From: Callaeas wilsoni
Taxonomy: Eukaryota > Chordata > Aves > Passeriformes > Callaeidae
Assembly (NCBI GenBank): GCA_013398955.1
Contig: VWPU01012696.1
Location: 124,001-188,000, forward strand
Direction: 5' to 3'
DNA length: 64,000 nucleotides
The notes beneath the pieces were generated by a model. It was not told where the DNA came from. It made no database searches and worked only from the letters and a program-made list of their open reading frames with translations. The position numbers were made by a program, and so were the translations under genes. Every line of letters starts with the position of its first letter. Position 1 is the first letter of the stretch. Below are positions 27,726 through 39,296 of this stretch, piece by piece.

Positions 27726-28959
27726 AGTGTGTCTGAAAACTTCCCCTTCTTTCATTAGCTTCCACTTGTATGTAGTGGCAAGGCACTTCATATTAGTCTC
27801 TAATTTGTTCAGGGTGTAGAAATCTCGTTCTGAATGTTGTTATTTTCTTCTTGAGGTGACCTCTTTAGAATAACTTTCTGACTTGGAAGCACAGGCAGTG
27901 AAAGTGAGTGAGCCTGACAACAAAAGAGATTCCTTGCTATAATCTAATTTCATAATTACTTTATTTACAGGGCAATCAGTTCTATTTTCAGACCTTCTTT
28001 CTGAGCTGTCAACTATACTAGGTAAAAAATGGAAAGAGGATTCTACTAATTGCTGCTTAATGGCTGAGTCAAAATTGTGTTGCATTTATCTGCCCTGCCT
28101 CTGCAAAAAAAAGACTGCTGCATACTCTTTCTCTGCTGACAAATCCTTCAGGATAGCGTATCCAGAAATAAAATAAAATGGATCACTGATTAATAATTCT
28201 CACCAACCTCTGGGCTTTCAGTTTGGGAAAGGGAAGTGATGAATTGTTTGCAAATAACTTTTAATTGCTCATTTTTTATTACTTTTAATTGCCCACTCCA
28301 GTCAATTAGAGTCAACACAGGCTGGTTGCATTTACACTGAGCTCAGGGAACCATGACAAACTCTTGACAAACTGTACTTGTTCTTTTCTGCTTGGTAGGC
28401 GACCAAGCAAAGATTTAACTTACCAAATGTGTTGACAGTGAAAATTTCCTTTAATTTAGTATTTATAAATTCTTTTCTGTATGCAGTGGTATAATTTTTT
28501 TTTGTCACAGTGTTACCTTTCCATTAATGCCAAGAACATTACAGCAGCAGTAAGACTGACCAGATCTTGAACTATAGGACAATTATATTGTCAGTAGTGG
28601 AACTCTACATATTAGTATGCTTAGAAGGATTGCAAACTTTGGGTCATTCTGAAATCTGATGGAGAGCTACTTTGCTATCTCAGATGTTGAAATTATAGTC
28701 TTGAACTGGGAACTATACTTCAGAAAGCTTTGCTAACAACTTGTTACAGAGAAGTCAGGCTTTTCAGAGGCTATAGTGCTTCTTTTTCTGTGTGTGTCAA
28801 AGCCTGTTTTACCTTCTTGATATAGAGGTCCTCAAATATTCAGACTGGATTTGCAATAACTCCGAAACAAGGCGATGATGTTAACAACAGAAACCGTTTC
28901 TCGCAAAAGGTAACTTGTGCTTTCACTTACCAGTTTATAACTGGAATCAGACAACCATG
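27726..28959. other. Non-coding stretch
   Basis: No supported feature. Simple T runs near 28493-28503. The open frame at 27840-28085 (minus) has no recognisable domain. Confidence 0.55.
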
Positions 28960-29180
28960 GAAAGGTTTACTCTGGAAGGTAACTCTGGGCATCTCTAGTC
29001 TAAGTTTCTCCAAGCATGTCTAAATTCAAAGCTGTATCTGTTTGCTCAGGACCTCAAATAGAGGTTGAAGGTCTTCAAGGATGGAGATTCCACAGCTTCG
29101 TGGTTAATATTTCCCAATGATAAATAATTTTCATGGTATCAATTTTTTCCCTTATCTTCACCCAAATGTATGACCAACTT
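28960..29180 (-). mobile_element. Degenerate CR1 3' fragment
   Basis: The plus strand carries the reverse complement of a CR1 3' region: a worn 'ctggaaggtaactct' start, then the diagnostic stretch GGATGGAGATTCCACAGCTT (29078-29097), then a degraded counterpart of 'tggtgaaaaattttttccctta'. The terminal octamers are not preserved. Old copy with boundaries good to about 20 bp. Confidence 0.65.
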
Positions 29181-32100
29181 TTCAAGTATTTATTTGTATT
29201 GCATAATCATATCCTAAGGCTAACTGGCATTAAACAGATATGCAAGAAAGAAACATATACTGTCCCAGTGAGCTACGAGAGAGGAGTAAATAAGAAAAGA
29301 AAGACAACTACTTAATGAACTAACTTCTTGATAAAGGTATTTGTATTGGGAAGCAGCTGGTTGTGCTTTAATTCCTTCTTCCTTAAAGAGATAAAAAATC
29401 CTAAAAAATTGCCTTTTTTTGACATGGCTAGATAATTCTTGATTCTGACTGTGTTTGCCTTGAAAGAAGAAAACCTGATCACAAATGAAAACTGTAAAGC
29501 TGCTGGCATGAAATTAAGTGAACAGACAACAATATCCAGTTCCTTTCTCCATCATGCCTGCAGTTTGTCTTGTAACAGTGTAGGTGATTTGACATGGTGT
29601 TGATTTCCATCATAAGTCACCTTCTGCATTAAGCCTTCTCTTATCCCCTTTGAGTGATACACTTGGCTTCCCAGGTAATGTTCAGAATGTCATAAATTTG
29701 TCATACTTAACTGTTCCCAGACTGCTAGCTTATAGAAAATTTATCAATGGTTTTGATTATCTGTGGTCAGCCTGTTTTCTACTTGGTGCCCCTTCTAGCA
29801 TCGTGCTAAACCACCTGAACATTGAAGCAAATATTAAGCAACCAGTGATATGACCTTTTCAAGGAAATATCACCTCAGGAACTTGAATCTAGCAGCAGCC
29901 ACAATATTGATTCACTGTTATAAGCATGTGCTTGAAGCCTCAAGGTTTATTGCCAAGTCATATGAAGTATCAAGCAGAATATAATCATGGGCAAATTCTG
30001 TTCATTTATTGCTGCATCCCAAGGGTGCAAATGCTGGCAGAACACCCCAATTTTATCTAGTACTGATGTAGTTCATTGGGTTTTTTAACATGCTGTTCTC
30101 ACAGGGAAAGTTTACATTTGCTTAATTAGAAACTGACTGAAGACACCTTCCCCAGTAACATTTTATATGTTTGGGTTTTTTTTTTCCAGGATGCTTACAG
30201 ATTTCAAATTTGAATCAGTGACAGATCTCCTTAACACCATTGTAAGGAATGTGAAGAAACTTCTGGAAAATATTCGGCAGCTTGAGGGATCTTAGGGAGG
30301 GCCCCCAACTTCTGCAAAATGATTAGAGAAAGGTTCTGGTCCTTCATACATTTGACCTTCATACTGAAATTAGTGCTTCTTTCATATTGCCTCCAACAAC
30401 TTCGTTTCCTTAAACATCTTGACCTATAACATAACAGGATCTAAAAGACTCACCACTCCAACTGTGATCTGTGTTTCAGGAAAGGAAAGAAATGGAGCTG
30501 CAACTTCCAGTGCTGCTACATGCTGATAAAAGCCTTATAGTTCGATGTGGCCTCGCCAGCTGTGTTTTTCCATAGTTGCAGCATCAGCTGCAAGTCCATG
30601 TTCTTCTTCCCCTTTCATTCTTTCATCCTTGTGCAAAAACCATCTCCTAACTAAATTCCCTGCTCTACCAAGCAGCAATCCAGATCCTCAAAGAATGACA
30701 AATTTCTACAACACTCTGACTATTTTTAAATAACACTGATATTAATCAATGGCAAAAGGAAAACAGCCATCCGCTTTACAGTGGCTTCCAGGATGATGCG
30801 TTATCTGATTATTCCACAAAAGAAAAAGCATTGTGTCCATCATTTACCTCTTTCTGGTGATCAGAGCCATCTTCCATGGTTCTTCCAAGTCTCTGATGGT
30901 ACCCTGGTACAGGACTAATTACATGTTCTTTTTGCTGAGCATCGCTGATGGGAAGTTGGATTCTGCAGTCTACTGATAAAATATTGGCACTACTCAAAGT
31001 CCAGGTTCATTACTTGGTTTTATTCTTTTTGTTACATTAGGATCTTCTTCTCAACTGTCACAGCAGTCTTCACTGTAGGCCTGCCCCATCCACCTTTATC
31101 CTGACAAACCATGAACACGAGTGCATTGTTAACAGAGGCATCACAAGTGGCAAGCTGTAATCCTGTTTATGTACAAAAGAGGATATTCCAAAATCACTTT
31201 TCTTCCATCCATGAGACAAGACGTAGGCAGTCAGGTTTTCAAAACTCTTCTGAGATTTGCTCTTAAATTTTCCATCAGAGTCACCTTTCAAACAGCTTGC
31301 AAGTGTTTGCTATATGCACCACACCAAACCAGGCCCTTGCCCTGTGTCCATTATTAAGAGCAGTTCAGGCAACATTCCTTGCTGGTATCTAGTCTAGCGG
31401 CTTCTTATTTTCTTCCCTGGTAACAAACATATGGAAAATTAACTATTTCTTCATTCTACCTGCAATTCCAACAAAATAATTTTCTTATTTGTTCACCAGA
31501 TTGTTATACTACTTAAATCTTACATTAGCTGTGAATGTTTGCAAATGATCAGTTAGCTGAGGTTAACACAAAGAACAAGGGGGACTACTGCATATGATAT
31601 TAAAAACTGTTCGATGTGACAGATAACTGCAGAAAAAGCTGCCAAAAAAAAGATAAAACACTGAAAGATGACTGGACTTCACAGGTTGCTAAGGAAAAGT
31701 CAAGTGAGAAAACTAGCCAGAATTTTCATATCATGGAAGGGGAATATCAGAGACCTTCTGGGGAGTGAAGCCATAATGTGGGGAGACAGTATATATGTAA
31801 TCATATTAGTAATATAATTTACCTGGATTCAAGGTAAAAGTGTCAGAAATATGAAATTTTATTATAGCAAAATCAGGATTAATGAGAAAGAAGTAATTAA
31901 AAGTGGGTTGCTCGTTTGGGAGGAAGCTGGAGTGCAGAAAGCATGGTACAAGAGCAGTGAAAAGGAGGATCCAAAAAAATAGAAAAGGCTTTAAAAAATC
32001 AAATCGTGTTATTGGTGTTCTCTGGGATTATCTTTGGGACAGGCCCACTGCTATCCTGCAGATAAAGCAGGATAACAAACCAAATCTGTTGTTCTGACCA

Positions 32101-33399
32101 TGACACACATGTCAAAAATATTTCCACAGTCATGGGGAATGGAGAAGAAATTTTACCTGTCTGTCAGGAAAACACCTGGATGATCAGATTGAACATTACT
32201 GTGTCGTTGCTTATGCTAGACCTGATGGCATTGACATCTTCCCAACCACATCCAAACAGAGCATTACATCCTTTACATTTTTGTACTAGCTCCTCAGGCA
32301 AACTTGTGTGATTGTTTCAGTCCAAATTAACCTCTGCTAGGAAACCCTCTAGGAACTGAGCAAAGGAAATATGAAAAACAAATATGAAGCTGAAGAATCA
32401 CTGCCATGTTTTCATTTTATTGCCCTGGAGTACCATTAAGCTCTGACATTTCCCCAGCTGTTTACTGGACAGATACAGGAAATGTAACTTTCCCAAATTG
32501 CTTAACACAATATTTGTACTGCCAAACTTTCCAGTGTTCATTTTCAACAAACATCCACACAGAATAAATGCCCACAAGTTTCATGTGCCATTCTATTTAA
32601 AAATTCCTGCCAATGGGAAGTTCTCTTTTTTGGTAGATTTATTTTTAGTTTTTGGTTAATGTAACAGGATTACCCTGTAACTTGTCAGATATTCACATAG
32701 CACCTTCCCACAGTTCAACTCCATTTTTCCCAGGCAACGTAGAGACTTTGCTGATGTGGACAGCTTTGCTTTGGGGAGTTTGCTTTTTTGTGCAGTTGGC
32801 AATGAACATTCATATGTGTAAGTTTAAAAGATCCATGACCTGATTCATGTAACACCAAGACTCCTTTGTTACTGGTCTTGTAGGGATTAAAAAGCACTAC
32901 CTCTACCTACAAGTGAAGTTTCCCAGCACCTCCAGTGCTTAAATATAAGAAACTAGACACAAAATTTAAAAAGTATGAAACCAAAGGTATCAACACAGTT
33001 TATTTAACATTTTCTTATATTTTCTTTTACATATGATTTGCAATACAATCTCTGATTACATGTTCACATGGCATTTTTCCCTTAGGACTCTGTCTTCCTC
33101 GATACTTGAAGTAGTACTGCTCTATTGATTCGTTGTCTTTTTATTAAAAAGAAGTAAGGAAGTGTCTATTAGTAGAATCTTTGCCTGTTTTGTTGAAGAA
33201 GCTAAAGGTTTGGTAACAAATGAGAGAAATTTCAGTGGCATAAAAGAGGGTTAAATTCAATGAGTATTGGCTGGAAAATTGCTGTAATATTCTTATATCA
33301 CACCAAGCTTATCCTTTTTTGTCTGTTAATCTAAAATATTATTAACACCTGAGACCTATGTAACCCATGTTGGCACTCAAACCTATATAACACTAGAAA
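29181..33399. other. Non-coding stretch with weak exon-like segments
   Basis: No transposon recognised. Two short open segments have splice-like borders: 30190-30296 plus, after a strong T-rich AG at about 30189, and roughly 30849-30945 minus, ending at a GTAAAT donor. Neither has a known domain. See findings. Confidence 0.45.
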
Positions 33400-33706
33400 T
33401 CATATTCTTTCTTGCTCTTCTGCCGAGTCATCTACTTGTGCAAATGGATAATTTTTTAAGTATTCAGGTCTCTCAATTCTTTTATTTTTTCTCCATTCTA
33501 GCTTCAAATAAGCAAACACCAGCCAAAAGTGACCAGCCAAAAGTAAGTTTTCTCCATAATATTGTCTTGTCAGCATTTCCTTAGTTGGAGAAATATACTT
33601 GGAGTGGTCCCTTTTTGGCTTTATTTTTTTGAAGTCCTCCTTGTACACCTCTGCAGAAACAGTTTTATGGACTAAATCTACGTTCTCAATGTGCATTGAA
33701 ATTACT
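33400..33706 (-). other. Open segment, doubtful terminal exon
   Basis: A 122-codon minus-strand frame ends at 33400. An AG acceptor with a modest pyrimidine tract lies at about 33707, which would give a 307-nt final exon. Its translation is charged (AEVYKEDFKKIKPKR; ERPEYLKN) and ends in an acidic stretch, with AATAAA-type signals several hundred bases further on. Against coding: a 14-bp tandem duplication (33518-33545) lies inside and is read in two different frames, which would have shifted any ancestral frame. A frame of this length is also expected by chance in this window. No family recognised. Confidence 0.18.
33518..33545. repeat. 14-bp tandem duplication
   Basis: The unit ACCAGCCAAAAGTG is followed immediately by a copy differing only in the last base. 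Fourteen is not a multiple of three, which bears on whether the surrounding minus-strand frame is coding. Confidence 0.85.
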
Positions 33707-34239
33707 CTGCAACAGGAATGGGAACCTCTGGGCAAGCCAGATTTTCTACCCAGGACTTCAATCAACAATTAATAACAATAATTTAAAAAAAGTCTAGGCT
33801 TAGCAAAAAGTTCTCTTGAATTGTCAAAAATTCTGCACAGAAACTCCTTTAACAATCTTTCAAATACTTAATTCTTAAGATGGTTGTATGTTCAATCACC
33901 TAGTTTCAAGTCCGTCATCTAGGGAAGTGTTTCAACATTCCTCTGAGTGGTAAATGTAATTAGGTCCTTCTATTGAACCATACCTTCAATTTTAAGACAC
34001 CATGATGCTCTGGTTCCCTGTTATTTTCAGGATCCAATGTAAGCTTTATTCCAGTTAATATTTTCCCTAATTAGTTCAGCAACACATGAGAGAACACATT
34101 CATAAGTGTGTGGAGGGAGAGCAGCAAAATTCTACTCTTCAGCTGAGGTACTAAAAATTTGTTGAAAACCAGTCCTTATCCTGACCAGTGTATCCCTTTA
34201 ATACAGACCCTTTTCTCCAGTCTGGCAGACTTCAAAGGG

Positions 34240-34830
34240 TTGAGCACACTCTGCACAGGTCCGCTCATTCCCAAAGCAAAACTTTGTTGCCTGTCACCTT
34301 ATTTCTAGGCTACATGGGGCTTCTCTGCCTCTCTCAGAGCCTTCCAGCTTGCAGATTCCACTGACTTCTAACTGCCCACGACATTCCCCTGCCTTCTCCA
34401 CCCTGAAGCTTCTCTCACTTGCATTGGTCCAGTGACACTCAGGAGACATCTCGAGTCCATGCTTTCCCCAGAGGCCCGTGTGAACCAAGGTGTAATATCC
34501 AAGATGAAAGAAATAAAGGGTCTGCAAGCAAACAGAGTCCTACCAGCTTTTCTTATTTTAACCACCTTAACTTAAAAATATAAACTACATCTAAGTACCG
34601 TTTGAGGCAAAGGGTCTTTCCACCTTCCTGCTTCTTTTATTTTCTTTCGAGGCAGTTGCTGCCTTGACCATTAGTGCCCAAAGCGTGCTCCCAGGGGCCC
34701 AGAGCAAGAATGGAGCGTGCAGTAAGGAGGCAAAGCCCAGAGGTCAGTCACACAGCACCAGCAGGGAGGCACTGGCATGGTAGGGACTTCAAGTCTGCTC
34801 TTCCCCCTTAGTTGAAGCTGTGGCCAGTTT
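34240..34830. other. GC-richer unclassified segment
   Basis: Noticeably higher GC than the flanks, with many CT and CA blocks and open frames on the minus strand (34294-34565, 34671-34982). I cannot match it to a known LTR, CR1 or exon. It could be an old LTR or an untranslated exon. AATAAA occurs at about 34513 on the plus strand. Confidence 0.35.
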
Positions 34831-35149
34831 TGACTGGCTGTATGCTCAGCTTGGAGTAACATAAATTGCAAATTTCTAGTGAGCTTTCTCTGTCTAGTCT
34901 GAAGTTCGAAGGAATTGTAATTTCTTTTAAAAGTGTAAGCTATCAGGAGAGAGAGAGATAAATTGCCATTTGTGACCACCACAAAAGCGTGACTGGAAAG
35001 ATGAACTTAATCTACAAAAATACTTGTTAGTGGGGTGATGGGAAAAGCTCTTCTGCTGTAGGATGGTAGACAACTGAAACATAAAACCTAGGGAAAAACA
35101 GGGAAACTGTTTTTCAGTGTTTGAAATAAACTGGTGTCTGTCAAGTATG

Positions 35150-35240
35150 GTCTTCTCCTTCCTCAGTGCCTGGGGTTAAGACTAGATGGTGTTTTGGAAA
35201 AGGCCATTTCCATATCTTCACTTCTGTGACTTCTATTAAT
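35150..35240 (+). mobile_element. Probable short CR1 3' terminus
   Basis: The sequence 'gactagatggt' followed by 'aaaggccatttccat' and CTTCTGTGACTTCTATTA resembles the final 60 bp of CR1 ('gactagatgatc...ccttccaac...attctgtgattctat'). No upstream CR1 body is recognisable. Could be coincidence. Confidence 0.4.
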
Positions 35241-36399
35241 GAAGCTGCATGAAGTGAACCTTGAAAAAAATTTTAAAATTAAATAAATGGAGCTCCAACT
35301 GGATATCCCTACACCTCAGCACACACATAGAACATACAGCTGATTTCAATTGGCAACTGCAGCAGATACAGGGTAAATATGAGATGTGGAATTAACTGTC
35401 CTTGACATAGAACATCCTTGAGTTTCCTTCACCTACAGGACACACTTATACCAACTATCATTTCCAAAAAGAGTTGAAAATGATTGTAACAGCATTTATT
35501 TAACACAGAGATGGGGTATTAAGCCTATATCATAGGCAATTACTGTTACAGCAGGTTGCAGCAACACAGACAACCACCAATGGAAGATAACAATTAAACT
35601 CCCAGTAGGAATGTTTCCTAATAGGAACCAATAACAACTTTTCATTGATTCACTTCAAATTCATTTATGCATTCATAGGTTCATTTATGCTCTTGTAGCT
35701 ATTGCTTAACCTTGAGCAATCTTGGTAACATGCTTTTTTATTTAATGAGTGTGTATGGAAGACTGAAGGCTAATGAGGTATTAATATGATTTATCCACTT
35801 TAAAAATGCTTAGCATGAACTATTCTTCTTGTGGTTATCAACCTGATCTGGTTTGGTGGCACTAAAAAGGTCAACAGCTGTTGCATACCTGAGTCACATA
35901 AAACATAATTACAACATCAGTGCAATTAACCTATTAGTTCTGCAAAACTAATGCATAAAGGTGTTACTCTGAAAGAGATAAATAACCCTGAAAATGGTTG
36001 CAGCATTACTTCAGAAACTGTTAATAGCTTTTTAAAATACATCTCCTTGTAAGGAGGTATTGATATTGTAAGCACGTTCATTTAATACACCAGTATAGAG
36101 GAATTAATGTTGAAATCAATTTTTCTATGTAAACAAGTATCTTCGAAAATATAGGTACAGCATGTTACTGTTAGAGGTGCTTTGTTCATAGTGGTTCATC
36201 GGCAATGACTTCTATATACAGGGGCAGTTCCTCAGATGATGCAAACTGTTGCAATATTGGTGGCTTTGCCAGCACTATGGCAGCGTGCAAGAGCCCTGTC
36301 CCCACAGGTTTGGTTGCCTTGTAATTTCTGATAATTACCAGCACACATACAGTCTGCAGAATTAAGGCATTTGGGGTCAAGTGTGCACTAAGTCCCCAA
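35241..36399. other. Non-coding stretch
   Basis: No gene or repeat recognised. AT-rich throughout. Confidence 0.55.
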
Positions 36400-36562
36400 G
36401 ATATAACATGGCATGATATAACATGGCATGATATAACATAACAACATATCTTAACATAACATAACATATCATAACATAACATAACATAACATATCATAAC
36501 ATAACATAACATAACATAACATAACATAGCATAACATAACATAACATAACATAACATAACGT
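36400..36562. repeat. Pentanucleotide microsatellite (CATAA)n
   Basis: An array of the 5-bp unit CATAA (reverse TTATG), about 160 bp. It opens with two perfect copies of a 15-bp unit, GATATAACATGGCAT (36400-36429), then turns into CATAA units with a recurring CATATCATAA variant. Because 5 is coprime with 3, the minus strand reads as a repeating Tyr-Val-Met-Leu-Cys-like pentapeptide and creates a spurious 173-codon frame (36186-36707). Confidence 0.95.
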
Positions 36563-36802
36563 AGCAAGCAGACAATATATAGTACATGACTCTCCATATT
36601 CTTCCATTATCAAGAGATATTTTCAAAGAAGCCAGATAATGAAAACAGCAACTGGTTGCATTGACCATAGGCACAAAACTGGGGTCCTGTGCTCTGAATG
36701 ATGACATCCTAAACCCTCTTCCAGCTCACAGAGAAGCTCCCAGAGTAGCAGAGACATCTGCTTTCCTGACAGTCAAAGTTGCATGGCTTATGTCACCCTA
36801 CC

Positions 36803-37250
36803 TGATGCCTTAGGATTTTAGCTTTTATATTTTCATATATTTGTAATCCTGCAATTCTTTAGTGTGTACCTCTGAGCTCCATGTAGCGCGTTCGCTACTG
36901 CTTTTCCCACTTCGGCCAGACACAACAATTCCTCCCTAGGGCTGAGAATCAAGGACACCTCACTGTTTCAGGCCCTGAGAAACGTAAACAAAAGTGAGTT
37001 GGGGGGAGCAAACTAAGAGAATGGGACTCCACTGCCTGAAGCTGTTATTGGACAATAAACCTCTGATATGCAAATGGACAAAACTTATATCTGTCTGAAA
37101 AACATGTGACTGTGTCCATCTTGGGTGTAGTCTCTGTGAGACTCCTGCACTGCCCACGGTGTACCCTGTGAAGGCTTTTCAATAAATCCCTACCCTTTAT
37201 CCTTTCACTCTGTCTAGCCTCAGTTCCAGGTCAGCCTCTACAAGGCATCA
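36803..37250 (+). mobile_element. Solo LTR, family A, with 4-bp TSD
   Basis: A 448-bp element beginning TGATGCCTTAGG and ending CTACAAGGCATCA, so it has TG...CA ends and a 9-bp terminal inverted repeat (TGATGCCTT). It is flanked by a perfect 4-bp target duplication, TACC (36799-36802 and 37251-37254). A polyadenylation signal AATAAA lies at 37181-37186, about 65 bp before the 3' end, which sets the plus orientation. No gag, pol or env adjoins it, so it is a solo LTR left by recombination of an endogenous retrovirus. The 4-bp duplication fits class I (ERV1, gammaretrovirus-like) better than ERVL (5 bp) or ERVK (6 bp); this class call is inference. A second copy lies inverted at 54387-54833. 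Confidence 0.88.
37181..37186 (+). promoter_or_regulatory. LTR polyadenylation signal AATAAA
   Basis: Hexamer AATAAA within the R region position of solo LTR A. The inverted copy carries the same hexamer on the minus strand at 54451-54456. Confidence 0.7.
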
Positions 37251-37254
37251 TACC

Positions 37255-37965
37255 TGTATTATCTGGACTAGAATACAAGTTTTCACTCTTTTCCCTAACC
37301 TCTAGTAAGCAGGCCTACTGCTCATTGTTTTATGATAATGAGACCCCAAGCTTTCTACCCTGTACTTAGTGAAGTAGATATTGCCATAAAATTCTCACTC
37401 TCTGTGTGCAGTTATTAACATCTGTGCGTGTTTATCTTTTTGAAGAACTGACACAGAGCACTTTAATCTGGAAACTGCAAATGAGCTGTCAGTTATGTTA
37501 CTAAACCTATCAAAATCCTTACTGTCACAGTCATAATTCTAAGAGTCACAGCAAATTTCCCAAGTAGAATTGAGGATAAAGATAACATCAATGAACAGAA
37601 CAAGAGTATGGGGCATTAAGCACATTACCAAATTAAAATGTGGAAATTATGTACCACATATACCACTGTATGAGTTTTGCTTATCTCATGGTGACAGGTT
37701 ATCTTTTTCCCCATGCTTGCTACATGTTCATTTCAGAAATATTTCACACTAGACCTGTAATTTGCCTTTCCCGATATCGAATAACACCGAATTGACCTAT
37801 TATTTCAACAGCATTGTGTTAGATATTCCCACAATTTTAGAACACATTAGGAAATTTTCATTAAAAGATCTTGCCTTATTTTCTTTTTAAGAGAAAAAAA
37901 ACCCCTTTCATTTTGTGTGAACTTCTAATTTTTGGACAATTTATTCCATTGACTGTAATTCCCGT
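37255..37965. other. Non-coding spacer between LTR and CR1
   Basis: No supported feature. The open frame at 37570-37752 lacks motifs. Confidence 0.55.
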
Positions 37966-39296
37966 CACACGCCGAGAAAAGGGGCTTGGGAGCTACCCAA
38001 CTGTCAGCCTCCCCTCTGTGCCTGAGAAGGTCATGGAACAGATCCTCTTAGAAGTTTTGCTAAGGCACAGGGAGGTGATTTGAGACAGCCAGCATGGCTT
38101 CAACCAACAGCAAGTCCTGACTGACCAACCTGGTGGCCTTCTATGATAGAATGACTACATCAGTGGGCAAGAGAAGAGTGACAGATGTCATTTCTCTGAA
38201 CTTCTGTACAGCTTTTGACACAGTGCCCCACATCATCCTTCTCTCCAAACTGGAGAGTCATAGATTTGATGGATGGACTCTTCAGTGCACAAGGATTTAG
38301 CTGGATGGTTTGATCCAGAGGGTAGTGGTCAACAGCTCAATATCCAGGTCTTCAGTGACAGCTGGTGTCCTTCAAGGGTCCATATGGGGACCAGCCCTGC
38401 TTAATCTTCATTGATTACATAGCCAGTGAGATGGAGTGCCCTCTCAGCAAGTTTGCCAGCAAGACCAAATGACACCAGGCTGACATACCTGATGGACGGG
38501 ATGTCATCCAGAGGGACCGGGACAAACTTTAGAAGTGGGCCCATGCAACCCTCATGACCAAGGCCAAGTTCTGCACCTGGGTGAGGGCAATCCTAAACAC
38601 AGATACAGGCTGGGTGGAGAATGGATTGAGGACCATCATGAGGAGAAAGTCACGGTTGATGAGAAGCTCAACATGAGCTGAAAGTCTGCACTCACAGCCC
38701 AGAAAGCCAATTGTGTCCTGGATTGCATCCAAAGCAGCATGGCCAGCAGGGAGAGGAGGGGATTCTTCCCCTCTGCTCTGGTGAGAAACTGCCTGGAGTG
38801 CTGTGTCCAGATCTGGAGCCCTCAACACAAGAAGGACATGGACCTGTTGGAGGCAGTCCAGAGGAGGGCCAAGATGGTGACCGGAGGGCTGGACATCCTC
38901 TTCTATGAGGAAAGACTCAGAGAGTAGGAGCTGCTCATCCTGGAGAAGTCTCCAGGGAGACTTCCTTCTGGCCCTTCAGTGCCTAAAGGGGGCTTATAAG
39001 AAATACGAGGATATATGTTTTAGTAGGACCTGTTGTGATAGGGCAAAGTGTTAAACTAAAAGATGATAGATTTAGACCAGAAATAATAAAGAATTTTTTA
39101 TCACAAGTGTGGTAAAACAGTGGAACAGGTTGCCCAGAGAGGTGGAGGATGCTTCATCCCTAAGAACATTCAAGGTCAGGCTGGATGGAGATCTGAGTAA
39201 CCCGATCTAGTTGAAGATGTCCCTTCTCATTGCAGGAGGCTGGACTAGATGACATTTACTGGTGCCTTCCAATCCAAGCTATTCTATGATTCTAAG
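37966..39296 (+). mobile_element. Longest CR1 LINE copy, RT to 3' tail
   Basis: About 1.33 kb of CR1 ORF2 plus 3' end. In order: EKGLGSYPTVSLPSVPEKVM (38 kb; NYRPVSL motif), QHGF-like block (about 38090), 'acagcttttgacacagtgccccac' (FDTVPH, 38210), 'gtccttcaagggtccatatggggacc' (PQGS region, 38368), the catalytic box where FADD is replaced by FASK (38452-38463), the C-terminal block 'tggaacaggttgcccagagaggtgga' (39121) and the tail ATTCTATGATTCTAAG ending at 39296. Stops appear already at about 38080, and the two catalytic aspartates are gone. 5'-truncated inside the RT, with an authentic 3' end. Confidence 0.93.

Noticed and set aside
36186..36707. 173-codon minus-strand open frame
   Set aside because: It is the pentanucleotide array read in a frame that never meets a stop; the peptide is a five-residue repeat.
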